From contig CM070550.1 of the NCBI GenBank assembly GCA_036346405.1, positions 11,752,115 through 11,816,114 of the forward strand: a stretch of DNA of 64,000 nt, given 5' to 3'. Under the pieces are notes generated by a model. That model was not told where the DNA came from. It made no database searches and was given only the letters and a program-made list of their open reading frames with translations. The DNA is from Phyllostachys edulis (taxonomy: Eukaryota > Streptophyta > Magnoliopsida > Poales > Poaceae). A program made the translations under genes and the position numbers. Below are positions 33,802 through 45,425 of this stretch, one piece after another; within the stretch, counting starts at the first letter, position 1, and every line of letters starts with the position of its first letter.

Positions 33802-34968
33802 ATGGCGCCTAAATCTATCAATGTTTGGGAGCATGGAGAGAGACTAGGAGGTGCTGGTTGGAAGTGTAGATATTGTAATCTAACGAAATCAGGCGAGGTA
33901 GAATTATATCGTAATCAACGAAGCCTATTTGCTTCAAATGAGGCTTTCATTAGTGCTAATCGTCATACTGTAGGTATGTTGTTATCAACTTATATATACA
34001 TAGAAAATCAACGTCACTATGAGTTTAATATAATTTTCATGTTACTTGTAGCTACATGGTGGATGACGTTTGGAGCGGAGAGACCAACACTACAAAAATA
34101 TGCCTTACGGATTGTCTCACAATGTATTGCCTCTAGTGGATGTGAACGTAATTGGAGCACATTTGCATTGGTGCATACACAATTGAGGAACTGTCTTGGG
34201 TACAAGAAACTACATAAACTCATATATATCCACTACAATCTAAGGCTACGATTGCAAGAGCATGAGACTAGAAATGAAGAGAGGGATGTAGATCCTTTTG
34301 GCGATCTAATTAATGCCATTATGTACGATAGAGAGAATCCAATCTATGAGTGTCTCGATAGCTCTATGATACAATCGGATCTCGTACTAGATGAGGAAGG
34401 TGAGCCCCCTATGCCATCCACAATTGTAGTTGATGCTATCCATGAGAAGGAACTGGATAAAGCACTAGATGATTAACCATTGAAGCAACGAACAAAGAAA
34501 AATATTAGCAAGAGTCATCTTGGGAAAATAAAATATTGTAGCCAACCAACTGAAAAATTGGCTGCAGACTTTGCCTCACTTACACAAACAAGAAAAGTAG
34601 TGCCTGATAAGAAGAAGAAAAAGGCCATTGAGGAGGATATTGTGGGAAGCGATGAAGAAACAGAAAGTCTGCCATCTGATAAAGTGCAGTATCAAGAGTC
34701 TAGTGATAGTAGCTCTCCGTCGTCCGATGGTGGTGCTGACGGTGGGATAGTTCGTGATGTAGTACAAGACCAACCATTGAAATTCACCTGCGAGAAAATT
34801 TTCACGCATGCTACCCAAGATGAAGACCATAGTTTTCATGCTTCAAGAACAATTCATAAGATCTACGTGAGGGGTAAGGGTCGCAAACAAGATCATTCTC
34901 GGCCACAAGACTCTTCCTCCTATGAATCCTATGCTAGCTCAAAGTCTATTAGGACTTATGGACGTTGA
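33802..34968 (+). pseudogene. hAT transposase lacking its core, one in-frame stop
   Basis: ATG 33802 starts MAPKSINVWEHGERLGGAGW, then WKCRYCNLTKSGEV, the first half of a BED zinc finger. A likely unspliced intron (GTATGTTG at about 33974 to CTTGTAG at 34052) follows. The frame then goes directly to the C-terminal dimerisation domain: FGAERPTLQKYALRIVSQCI, SGCERNWSTFALVHTQLRN and LHKLIYIHYNLRLR (34070-34250). The central RNase H-like and DUF659-type parts are missing. TAA at 34474 interrupts a frame that continues open in phase to 34968 with an acidic Ser-rich tail. Catalysis is not possible, but DNA-end binding or dimerisation could be. Confidence 0.85.
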
Positions 34969-35701
34969 GATGCCAACCTATTACCTTCTGGTGATGATTC
35001 TCATTCGTTAGATATTTCTTCTCATCCTACTCACCATTACGGTCTTGTACCCTCCAACAACAATGTAAGAATGGTTTATTAGTGGGTAGAACCCGAATAT
35101 TACAAACAAGTTTATAATCATTGGCTAGAACATGCCTATGAAACATACACTTGGGATCAATACAAAGCTTATCTAATTCAATATGAAGGACTTGTACTCT
35201 TTGATAACAATGAGTACATTCTTCACGTTTCTCGACAATATATTGTTATGAATTGCTACTCTATTATTATTTTAGTATGCTAGTCAAGTTATTATTTATT
35301 ACCATTAACTTATGTTTTTATTATTTTAGATGTTGCTGAGTACTTGGAGGAGAGGGCTGGCCCAAAGAGTGAAGCTAGCAAGGTTTTCTATGTTTTTTCC
35401 AATTGCTACTTCGTTAAACACTTGGAGGATTGTTACTTCATTAAACACTTTCTAATTAATGTTTGCATTATTCCAATTGTTAATTACCAATTTTCTCTGT
35501 TTTTTCTGGTTTTCCAATCGGTTTTTTCCGGTTACCGGGCGGTAACCGGACCAGTTACCGGTTCCCAGAAATCAGATTTCAAAACTTAGTTTGTGAATTT
35601 TGTCCAGGATTTCATCGGGATTTCCGGTAACCGGCCGGTTATCGTTATTGCTCGTCGTCCGGGATTTCTACCAGTTCCGGTTTCCAATCCTTGTGCTGAA
35701 C

Positions 35702-36300
35702 TACTAATGGTAAATTTTATATTGTGCTCACAAGATTGACCAAATTTGTCTTTTCTACTCATTCCTAATATATCTTTGCTTTATTGTGCAAGGTGGTTCT
35801 AATAATACTGATGCTTCACTAGGACAAAGTAAGTTTGGTGAAAAGTAGTGATATATCAGAAATTAATTAGACTCGGTGCTGTTACGCTTTTTTTTTTGTC
35901 AAGGCTTGCTACGTTATTTTTGTCTGTAAGCTCCATGTTTCTTGTACTTTATCCATTAATCAACTTTGCTGTGCACAAGTCAATTCAAAAGCTTCAACTT
36001 GTCTTCTATATTTTCAGTGCTTCAAATGTGAACATTCAGACTTTTCAACAAAGTTCTTCCCTTGCTAAAATAATTAAGAACTTAAGACGAAGACATTGAA
36101 TTAAACAGTGTAAAGAATGCATGAATTACAAATTTTAATCACTACTGTAAATTTTTTAGAGGAAAACTGTTGGGAAGGAACTTCCATCACATCACAGCCG
36201 TAGCAAAGAACTTTCGGGTGCTAGCATGGAAAAGAATCTGATTTGGGCATTCAGAGATGTATACCACAGTTTTTGAATATGTGAAAAATGAGCCACAAAA
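35702..36300. other. no clear gene; possible terminal-exon fragment at about 35792-35847
   Basis: TTTATTGTGCAAG followed by a short frame GGSNNTDASLGQSKFGEK and TAG looks like an acceptor site plus last exon. Nothing upstream could be joined to it with confidence. The rest is AT-rich non-coding DNA. Confidence 0.25.
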
Positions 36301-36304
36301 GTTC

Positions 36305-37290
36305 ATCCGTTCATTTACGACGAGTGACTCAGATCTGCACTGATGCCACCTCTGCATTAGCTTCTTCTAATGCATAGGATCTGCGTCCCAAGCCTGCTTC
36401 ATCCTCTCTCCCACGTCATAACTCACCGACAACCCATTTACTCAATCCCCCACCCACCAAGCCTTGTCTTTCAATCTCCTATTCCTCTCTCCTCTTAGCT
36501 CGACAACGCAACCAACGAATCCACAAGGAGGAATAGGAGAGCCCCACAAGTCTCGTTAGTTGTGCCCTGGAGCACGACTTCGACGCCATCGACATCAATC
36601 GGCCGCTCTATTGAAAGAGTATCGCGCAGCTCGTGGTGCTCAACGAGGTTCGAGGCGCGACCTCTCCCTCTCCGTGAGCACCGTCATGGGCGCGACCTAT
36701 CCCTCATTGTGGGAGCTCGAGGAAGCCCTGAGCTGCATCAGATGCACAGTCGAAGGAGCTAGGGGTGACGGATATAAGCCTACTAGCGACAAGGCGCCCG
36801 ATCAACCGCCACATTCTCCTCGCATCAGCTCAACCCTCGCCACCGCCCATCTCCTCTAGTAGGTTAGGTGCTAGCATTTCCCAAATTGTTGCAACACCTT
36901 TCTTAGTTTGTTGCATAAAGCGAAAAAATTTGTTGCAGCCTCTTCTCAAATGTTGAGAAGTCTAGCAATTTGGTCTTTATTGTTGTCGTTGGGTTCTTTA
37001 TTTGTTGCACCTGATTTTTGTTGTTGCAGTAGGATGTCTAATTGTTGCACCAAGGAATCCATACTCGTTGCATCGAGTTGGGGATTTGTTGCACCAGCAA
37101 AACTTTTTTTTTTCGCCTTGAGAGATAATGTCGGTGTTGTAAAACAATATATTTGTTGCATGCTTACTAAATAATTGTTATGTCTCACTGATTTTTGTTA
37201 CATCCAATCGGATAGCTGAGATCGAATATTTCAAGTTAGATCCGACAATAAAGAGGAGTGCACCATAGGAAAACTTATATTGTATGCTCG
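36305..37290. repeat. unclassified transposon remnant with a TTGTTGCA array
   Basis: The first part (36305-36470) is shared with 26786-26950. From 36885 to 37205 the motif TTGTTGCA or a close variant recurs about ten times at roughly 30-bp spacing, such as TTTGTTGCACC and TTTGTTGCAGCC. Terminal repeats were not identified. A diverged relative with TCGTAACAT motifs lies at 48340-48620. Confidence 0.5.
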
Positions 37291-37462
37291 GACGCTAGTC
37301 ACTCCCTTGTATACGATACTATGACCTTGGTTCTGTCAACCCAAAAACCATCTTGTCTATGACCTGATTCCTGACAATCTTGAGTATAATACAGGTGGTT
37401 AATGACAATCCTGTTATCTGCACATTGTGTTCTTACTATCAAAATTCTGCTTTACTTTCAAG

Positions 37463-37989
37463 CAATGTTCTAAATAACGGTAAACGGTTAACGAACGGTC
37501 ACCCGACCTTTAGTGTTTATACGGTAAGCAGTCTTGTAAACGGTTTTACTATTTAAAATTTAGACAAATATATACATGTGTTTGTATTAACGAAATAAGC
37601 ATCTAATTCATCTTCTTTCATGCATATAGAATGAAACTACTACGCTATCAACAATTAATTGTCCACGGCAGTGACACGAAGAAAAAAGATGACATGATGT
37701 GAATGTAATTTTAAATCATAATTGAATGAATAAACAGCTCAAGTGGCAATGAAAAGCAAAGCTAGCATTCATCTCATGTATGTCATAATGTTTCATGTCA
37801 TATAGCAATCTTACAATTTTACTCAATAAACGGTCCGTTAAACGTTAACGGTCGTTGCACCGAATAAATGGCCCGATAAAACGAACAAATCTTAAAATGT
37901 TCATAAACATAACGGGCAGAAACCTTTACCATTTTAACGGCCGTTTACAAGACCTTAACGTCCGTTAACTGCCTTTATTTAGAACACTG
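37463..37989. mobile_element. hAT-type MITE (527 bp)
   Basis: The left end is CAATGTTCTAAATAACGG (37463). The right end, reversed from 37989, is CAGTGTTCTAAATAAAGG. The 8-bp target copies are CTTTCAAG (37455-37462) and CTTTCGAG (37990-37997), 7 of 8 identical. ACGGTTAACG / CCGTTAACG motifs mark both subterminal parts. No coding capacity. Confidence 0.9.
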
Positions 37990-37997
37990 CTTTCGAG

Positions 37998-39786
37998 ACT
38001 TGCTAATTAGATTCCTATAGGTCGACACATGCAATCGCAAGCTTTCCTCCTTGGGCTCAGCAGTTTGACGATCAGCAGCCAGCCCACCCAGCCATGTCAC
38101 AAGGAAAAGACATGGAGAATACAGCTCCTAGTCACAGTTATGTATATAGAGCTTAAAAGACGTAATCATCATTTGCCATAGCTGCCAGACTTCAATTAAA
38201 ATAGGCAAGCAACTAGGCATCACCTAGACACCTACGCAATTGCCTTGCCAACAGTCCAACCTTTTAGCAGCTACTTTCTCATAAAGCAGGGCGCACTAAC
38301 ATAACACAGATTCTTCCACCACATCAAAATCGATCTAACCAAAGTGCAAAACGGCAGTTGCTGCCGATAAGAATCACCACAAATTTGAGATTGGAATTCC
38401 ATAATCAGATTAAGATTAGTACATGGCAAGCTGCAGGTGCAACACCTGTATCAGGGTTGAATTGACAAAGATCTGACTTTGTGCAGCCACAGCTACATAA
38501 ATATTCAAATCACTGATTTTCTGGTTCAAGTACCACGATGCCTCGAGTTCTACAGGAAAGCTGGAAAATGTTTGCCACTTGACCAAAAACACCTGCTACT
38601 CACCTTCCTGGAGATTTCTGGAACACTACCTCATGTTAAAAGTTCAGCGTCCTCAATTCTAAACGCAGCATTGTCCATGAAGCAACCTCACCTACCAAAT
38701 CGTGAGGAAAAAAACTTTATAAACCAACCAAAAGTTGCAAAAAGAAAAGGAGAGAAGTGATTGAAATCAGGGCTGACACACTTTAGTGCAAGAAAACAAC
38801 CATGCGGGAGCACCACTAGCTCTAGTGGATGCTAAGGAAAAGAAACCGTACTTTTCAATCAATTAGCATTTAGCTCTCTCTAGTTTATTGAACTAGCATA
38901 GTAGCAAACCTCTGCTGAGGTATCCAACCATGGCATATGTCAAGAAATTTCAATTGTTCAGTGGTTAGCTGTAACACTACCCGAGAGTTCTGGCATGACC
39001 ATTCTAAGTTTTTTTTTTCACTGTAGGCTTCAGTGATGCAGAAGGAATAAAAGATATATCGTCATATCACATTGCGCTATAGACCGGCAGCTTGCTGTCT
39101 AGATCCAACTGTATCTTTGTTTAATATCATGGGCCACATGGAATAATGCGCTACTGGACCACCGCAGCTGCCATATTGATAATGTTAACAGTAATACAAT
39201 AACAAACAAAGTTTGAAAACCATTAAAATACTGTACTACTGGTTATTGCTAGGTGGTTGATGTTGGTTAGGATTTGTTACCAATTTTATGCATCTCAATA
39301 CTGCATTACTGTATAAGATTTTGTGTCCAAGATCAATGATAGCTTACAATCAGCCAAGAACTATTATATTCCAGCAAACCTCGGTAAATCAGTAAAAGCT
39401 CTATTCTGTTATTTTGAAACGTAGTTCTTCCAGGAAAAGGATAATAACAAAACTCGTCCAGATGTCCAGAATAAACCAAAATCTTCGCATAACAGGACTA
39501 ACTTGGGGTAAAAATCACTGTGTTCGATATCCAGATAAAGTGTTTTTCCAAAAAGAGGACCTATCAATGATTCCTAGTTACCTATAATAATGGCACAAAA
39601 GAAAAGGCATAATAGAATTTTCTAACAAGAAACATCATCACTAGCCAAAAAATGTAGAGGAACAAAGCTAATGTACGAAAAATCTAGAGAACTTGAAATT
39701 GTAGCAAACGACACCATGATTGCAGAATATCGAATGCAACACTGCCATTCTCAATATAGAATGACTTACTAGATCAGTCCTCGAGT
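37998..39786. other. intergenic flank 3' of the PAC2 gene
   Basis: This is ordinary non-repetitive-looking DNA with short unsupported frames. The part nearest 39786 is the PAC2 3' UTR. A 93-codon plus-strand frame at 38479-38757 has no recognised motif and is not called as a gene. Confidence 0.5.
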
Positions 39787-42702
39787 CTAGAAGATAGACA
39801 TATCAGGTGGTGGTCCGTAAACTGATTTCCAAGACAAGGGAATAATCCATCCATTTGACCCATTCCCTGAAAGTTCACAGAAAGATTATTAACACAGCAA
39901 CACCAACCAAGGAAAAAAACCGCCGGTAACCGGACAAACCGGTGGGAACCGGACGGAAAAAACCACCCGAAATTTTTCAAATTTAAATTTAAATTTATGA
40001 CCACATAATGCACTTCCTAGGTTGGTTTAGGCCTTTTTTTTGTGCTAGATTACGTATTGTATGAGCAGGTCCCAACATTTTTTAGAACATCCCTAATTCA
40101 ATTTTCCGGTTTTCGTAGCGGTTTTTCCGGTTTTTTGAAGTGGGTTTTCCGGTTTTGGACGGTAACCGGTCCGGTTTTAAAACTTTGCCAATTCAAATTT
40201 CCATTTTTCTAATTTTGACCGGTTTTTTTTCCAGTTACCGGCCGCCGGGCGGTTTTTCCTCCAGTTCCGAGATTTTGATCCTTGACCCCAACCATTTATT
40301 ATGATCAAACAATATTGAATACTGATATTCCTAAAAGAATATTGTAAATAAGAGCAATTATTAGAAGGGAAGTAAGACACTTTGACAACAAATGAATAAA
40401 CAGGAATATATTTATCATATTTTTAGTGGGTTCATTCAAGAGTAATAAGGGGTAAGTGCTCAAGATGATATAGAAATGTACCATGGAATTGCTCAGGGAC
40501 TTGACCTAGAAGTTTACATACAGCCTCAGCCAACTGGAAAGATTCTGGCATATTGTCCCCTTCCGAGCAGTAGCATAGTACACAGGTAACTTTCAAACCT
40601 TTGGCCTATCATAAAATAAAGAAATATTATAACGGTAACTTCAAATGGTAAACTCATTTAAAGCTGAAATAAAATTAGATACCTTGCAGGCAGAGAATAG
40701 AGCTGCAAATGGCAAGCTCGCGTAGTAATCACTTATGGTCATCTCATCAGGATCACCAGCCATATCTTCTGAAAGATCACCACCCTCAGCTAGGCTAGCA
40801 AGACACTTCCACTGTCGTTGAGATGGATCATATTCCTCAAGTTTCTTCCACCCTAACTTCTCATATTCCGGATCAGAACCATCCTCATTGCAACTTGAAA
40901 GGTAATACAACTGCATACAACTACATGATGAAACAAGGTTAATTAATGAGTTCAATCTTGAAAGAACACCAAAACCTAAAAGATGGAATCTGTGTAGTTA
41001 AACATTTCAATTACCTGGATGCATCAATTACTCTCCTCTTGCCAGAGTCTAAACTTGAAAGAATAACAACATGGTCCTTCCCAATGCTACTTATGAAATT
41101 AGCAACATTTTTTGCAAATGAAACCATCATCCCCTGTATCGGTAATGACAAACCAAAGTAGACATAGAATAGTCACCAATTGTAAACACTGAGATCACAA
41201 GACTTCACCACAATTACAAACAAAGAAAAAAAAAGCCTCAAGCATCCCTTCAATTCTGAGTATTTCCCAAATATATTTCTTTAAAGAAAAGGTAGAATGA
41301 ATCAACAGAAGAATGCTAAACTTTGTTCTAAATCATTTGATTCATTTCAGCATACCAAATGTTCCATGTACCTTTTAGTTCACATGGAATAAACATCCAA
41401 GGGAGAAATATTAGTGTTGAAAATATAAACATGATGTTTCTAAAAGTATTATAATTTCACATAAAAAGGGATATTTTTGCTATTGCATGCTATGGGTGTG
41501 GTCCCACTATCATATCTCTAGTCAGCACCCCAAGGGGTCATTACCTACTTCGATTCGAAATGCACAATGTTGCTAGTTTATGTTGTTTTCTTCAATAAAG
41601 TCATGTTTAATCATGAGAACATAGACCACCCGCCCCCCCCCCCCAAACAGTCAGCTATAAGTTTATAAATTGCACGCTACAAGACAAGACATCAAAATGT
41701 GATATTTTTTTTGCACATAATTGAAAGAAGCACGATGCAACAAAACTCTCAAATGCAGTTACATCAGTGTTCCATCTACATTCTTTCTCCCTACTAAAAG
41801 GGATTTAAACACAGAAACCTGCATCTGCACAAAACATATACCTAACACCAGCAAATTGAAAAATATCTAATTACCACTGCAGATTCTTAAAACATATCAA
41901 GATGCGGGCATGCGACAAAAGAGCTCAGATCAACATACTGTAATAACTGGAGATCTTTGTTGAATGAAAGCCAGCCTATGAGGTGGAGATTCATAAGCTG
42001 CAAAGAAAAATGAGAAAGAAGGTGAGAGAAGGTGAGTCTGCATCTCATATCAACATTTCACACACTGACTAAGTGGAACCATATCACAAGACCTACTCAT
42101 ATGTGTGTATGTATCTTTAGAAGTAATGTAAGTTCTAAAGAAAAAGAGCTCCTTTTCTATTATACTATTTTTTTCCCTCTTAGACCCTATCAAGGTATTT
42201 CATTTCATCAAACAGTTGGTGTACAGAGCAGAAAGAGTGCATGCAGCACAGTAACACATTTCATCAAACAGTTGGTGAGCACAGAATAATGGCCAACAGT
42301 ACTGGCAGGCGAGAGCAACACCACTAACACAATTCATCCAACAGTCGCCTAGCACAGCACAGGGGAGCACAGGATCGAGAAACAAACCTTCGAGCGCGAG
42401 CGCGAGGTCCCCGACGGCGTCGGGGCCGAAGGCGTCGTTGCCGGCGCAGGGCAGCACGGAGGGCTCGTCGAGGTAGGCTATCCGCCCAGCCCTCGCCGAC
42501 GACACCAGCAGGTCGACGGCGAGCTGCCCCACGTTGCCGATCGAGAGCGCGGGCTGCGGCCGAGAAAAAGCGGATCACCAACGCTCAGGAACCAGAACGA
42601 GGTACCAAAAAACCAGATTTCGGAGGAAATTAGCGTCCAAACCATGACGAGCGTGGAGCAGGAAGGCGAGAAGGACTCGCCGTCGACGAGGGCGAAGTCC
42701 AT
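39787..42702 (-). CDS. PAC2: proteasome assembly chaperone 2 (PAC2/PSMG2), 7 exons
   Basis: PAC2 pairs with PAC1 to guide assembly of the 20S proteasome alpha ring. Exons on the minus strand: 42702-42643, 42553-42388, 41997-41939, 41133-41015, 40920-40683, 40605-40482, 39866-39787. All introns have GT..AG ends, and phases join to one 846-nt frame of 281 residues. Landmarks: PALSIGNVGQLAVDLLVSSA (from residue 21), YLDEPSVLPCAGNDAFGPDA, SPVITGMMVSFAKNVANFIS, HVVILSSLDSGKR, YYLSSCNEDGSDPEYEKLGW, DYYASLPFAALFSACKAKGL, and the C-terminus LSWKSVYGPPPDMSIF, typical of the family. The ATG context GCCGCGATGG is good. A 377-bp hAT MITE sits in intron 6, and a small tandem repeat is in intron 2. The gene looks intact. 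Confidence 0.92.
39908..40284. mobile_element. hAT MITE in PAC2 intron 6 (377 bp)
   Basis: The left end is CAAGGAAAAAAACCGCCGG (39908). The right end, reversed from 40284, is CAAGGATCAAAATCTCGG. The 8-bp target copies are ACACCAAC (39900-39907) and ACCCCAAC (40285-40292), 7 of 8 identical. Subterminal CCGGTAACCGG motifs and the stretch TAGGTTGGTTTAGG match the hAT at 32673-35693, of which this is an internally deleted relative. Confidence 0.92.
42195..42345. repeat. degenerate triple repeat in PAC2 intron 2
   Basis: Three copies of CATTTCATCAAACAGTTGG followed by a GCACAG-like tail start near 42198, 42258 and 42330; the third is more diverged. The third copy ends about 40 bp from the donor side of exon 2. 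Confidence 0.65.
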
Positions 42703-43795
42703 CGCGGCAGGCCGGATCGTCGCAGTCGGTCAGAGACTTCAACTTGCGAGAGAAGTTGAAGAACTGCTGGAGTGGAGGAGCATAGTCGCCGCCCCGTTCT
42801 GTATCAGGCCTTGTATGGTGGATTTCTATCCGGGCTAGGATGGGCCGTTGGCTCGCAACTTACTAGGCTGAAGGAACTGGGCTGGGTTCAAAACTAGTCC
42901 GGGACAGCGGCGTAGCCCATCTGATGACCCTCCCAAAAGAATCATATTACTATAAAGCAGCCCATGTGGTTCGGCGTTTTCATGGTCTAGCCCAAAGCAG
43001 AGTAAGAAATAGTGAAATACGTGTATTCATTCATTTTTCTTGCTCGTCACTAACAGAGGAACTAAAATACGAAGTATAAATGTACATGCGTTTTATGATA
43101 GCTTGACCGATTGTGGTGTATTTAATCAGGCGCTATGTCCTTTGCACCCCAAATTGTGCAGCGCTGGAACTGAATAATACAAAATCCAAAGCTGCCAAAC
43201 AACTGAGCCCCGTTTCGAAACGGGATTTTTTTTTTATTTATGCGGGAATTAAATTGTTTACTCTGTGAAATTCCTGCAAAAAATCTTGTGAAATTTATGC
43301 ATTCCAAAGTCCAAACGAGGCCTAGTATCCTAATTTACTCGGACTGAGCTCGTGGGACTTAGCCATTGCTCTTCGACAGTCTAAATAGATTTGGCTTGAG
43401 CTGTAGCCTGTAAGTTCCGAGCAACTCCGAGTTATTTGGATTCTGTTAATCACAATCACATGACAGGAAACTAGTATCAATAACAGCTCCCAAAAAGGGT
43501 GGAAGAACAACGAATTTTTCTGATTTTCCCAAGACGGAGAAGAGCAGAATCACAGTAGGAAAGGTGTCTTGTCTCTCCCAAAGCAGGAAAAGAAAAGGAG
43601 AGCAAGACGCCATAATCACAACCGACTGGAATATTAACCAAAGAATTCATTTCAGGTAGATCATAAGTCGTATATGATATGATACGGTTGATACTTGATA
43701 CAACTAGCCACAGTGTTACAGTACAGTATACACTTCCATGTGCCGCGCTCCTACCCTGTTATGTACGTACTAACACCAGCTCGATCTCCGGCATG
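42703..43795. other. PAC2 upstream flank, with MITE-like remnant at about 43205-43323
   Basis: The first 150 bp are the probable 5' UTR and promoter of PAC2. At 43209-43224 CCCGTTTCGAAACGGG is a perfect 16-bp palindrome. The stretch from there to GGACTTTGG-like ends at 43323 (inverse GGCCTCGTTTGGACTTTGG) looks like a decayed Tourist-type MITE. No gene was seen in the rest. Confidence 0.4.
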
Positions 43796-44023
43796 TCACG
43801 CAGGGGCGAAGCGATCCATCAGCATGCACACGGTGGCCTCGGAGTCGGAGAGGACGCCGCTGTTCCTCCTCCTCCTCTCTTGGACACCACCCTTCTTCCC
43901 GCTCTCCCCTTCGAGCATGCCATTGCTCTGGTGACGCCGGCCGACTTCGGCGTTGGCCGCCGGTGCCGCCTCCCGGCCAAACTTGGCGAACTCCCCGAGC
44001 CAAACACCGACCAGTCCAGCCAT
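43796..44023 (-). CDS. small plant protein with C-terminal LMDRF motif (75 aa)
   Basis: The frame from ATG 44023 runs to TGA 43798. The product starts MAGLVGVWLGEFAKFG, has a basic Arg/Lys/Gly-rich middle with QERRRRNSG, and ends SDSEATVCMLMDRFAPA. The short acidic-to-hydrophobic C-terminus looks like a conserved plant small-protein motif, and the protein at 46144-46422 ends in a similar way. A TATAATTA box lies about 122 bp upstream at 44152-44145 on the minus strand. GC-rich coding with an AT-richer flank supports a real gene. A GTG at 44035 opens the frame but the ATG is preferred. No function is known to me. No introns are needed. Confidence 0.55.
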   Translation of the reverse strand: MAGLVGVWLGEFAKFGREAAPAANAEVGRRHQSNGMLEGESGKKGGVQERRRRNSGVLSDSEATVCMLMDRFAPA

Positions 44024-44144
44024 TACTCTACACACTCTTAGGCCTTAGCTCCCCCTCACTCCACACACTCAGAAGAATTTTCTTGAGCTAGCTCTTTTTC
44101 ACTTCAGTGGTTGCTTTGTTAGCCGCGCGGCGCTGGGTTCTACT

Positions 44145-44152
44145 TAATTATA
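44145..44152 (-). promoter_or_regulatory. TATA box of the small gene at 43796-44023
   Basis: TATAATTA on the minus strand, about 122 bp upstream of the ATG. It is followed downstream by a leader with AAAGAGCTAGCTCAAG. Confidence 0.45.
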
Positions 44153-45425
44153 CGCGTCTGATGAAGGCACCACTTCCACTTGCTCCATGCCTCCATCCAC
44201 GGACTCCGGGAGTGGGAAAAGGGTTTCGGCGTCATGTGGCGGCCGCGCGGCCACCTCTTATCAGCTTTGTCCGTTTCTGGGGGAGGCTGGCCGGAGGCCC
44301 ACGCCCATCCCATGTGACGCACGGCACGGCGCGGCTCGCGTCTGGCAGCCAGGTTTTTGCATGAGGCTATCAAGCGGTGGTTGCTGGGGGATCCGCGCGC
44401 GGTGATGGATATACCGGTACCCGCACCGCGCCGGGCGAAGGGATATTTCTTCCGATTCCGCGTGCGGATCCGGAGATGCCGCGCGCTCTGGGATGCTGCA
44501 CTGTGGCTCCCCCGGCGGGTGCAACGGCCTGAGCCCATCGCCCTCTGCTCCGTGTTTGCTTCTGCCTCTCGTTTCGCTGCATGCACCATCGGGACTGGAG
44601 TATTTGATTCGGGGAAGCTACGTATACGCGCGCGCTCCGCGACGTTATTATATTGGACTATTTGTGAGGTGCAGGAACCTCTGCTATGCGGCTGTTCAGA
44701 AAAACGGTGCTCCTAAAGCCCTAAACCGCGGCAACTTTGAAGAACAACACCCGTGGTATTGGTATGCGCAAAACCAAAAGCGCACCAAGTTCTTCGGTTC
44801 TTACCAATTTTCTGCATTAATAATTGTTGCTATCAGTGACGGAGTTTAAGCCAAATTTTAAGGGGCCAAACTGCCAAAAGGCAATTACCAAGACCTCAAG
44901 TCAAACCTCAAAATCAAACACCAGAATAGAGTAAGAAGGAAAAAAAAACCAAGACTGTGACTTGTCCAGACTCACTCGACCATTAACTATAAGATTTAGC
45001 TTCACATCGCACGGATCTTTCTCCAGCCATCTGCCGCCCGGTAGCCGTCTACTCGCAGCTAGCTGACAGCTCACATTAGCAACCCCTCCGCAGCCGGCAG
45101 CTCCACTCGAGCTGCACCGAGGCGACGAGCAGTGGGCACGGACGGGACGTGACGGACCAACACTAATTAATAATGAAAGTGATGGTGAAGAACAAACAAG
45201 AAACAAAGTAGCAAGCCAAATTGGATTTGCCTGGCAGTTGGCTACGTCGACATATGGGCCAAATTGCTACTATGTACTAGGAGTTGACATTTCTTTCTTT
45301 TTTACCGGGGGCCAGTTATTAGCTACAAGTATATTCATGCAGGCGCATACAGATCTATTGACACGAATAGTGAAGCAGGTAGCCTTGCCACGGACTAGTA
45401 GTACTAATTACTCCGCTTACTATAA
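44153..45425. other. GC-rich to AT-rich intergenic DNA, no gene called
   Basis: The overlapping frames at 44107-44849 on both strands reflect GC-rich composition and show no recognisable domain. CAGTGACGGAG at about 44835 resembles one end of the hAT MITE at 47709, but no partner end was found. Confidence 0.45.

Larger units (their letters stand above)
32673..35693 (+). mobile_element. hAT transposon with shortened transposase (3021 bp)
   Basis: The left end is TAGGGAAAAAAACCGCCG (32673). The right end, reversed from 35693, is CAAGGATTGGAAACCGG. The flanks TCTTTGAAC and TGCTGAAC (35694-35701) agree at only about 5 of 8 positions, so the target duplication is old or the left edge is off by a base. 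GGTAACCGG-type motifs crowd both subterminal regions. The 377-bp element at 39908-40284 has the same subterminal sequence and is a deletion derivative of this family. A transposase frame lies at 33802-34968. Confidence 0.8.

Noticed and set aside
38479..38760. 93-codon plus-strand frame
   Set aside because: No recognisable domain or promoter. It lies in PAC2 3' flank with ordinary AT-rich composition.
41631..41644. C homopolymer run
   Set aside because: Simple homopolymer, also seen near 52069-52080; likely slippage or sequencing uncertainty, not a feature.
44107..44849. Several overlapping frames over 70 codons on both strands
   Set aside because: All read the same GC-rich promoter-like DNA. 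No motif, and no strand is favoured.
44835..45240. Possible hAT MITE starting CAGTGACGGAG
   Set aside because: No partner terminus or 8-bp target duplication could be found.
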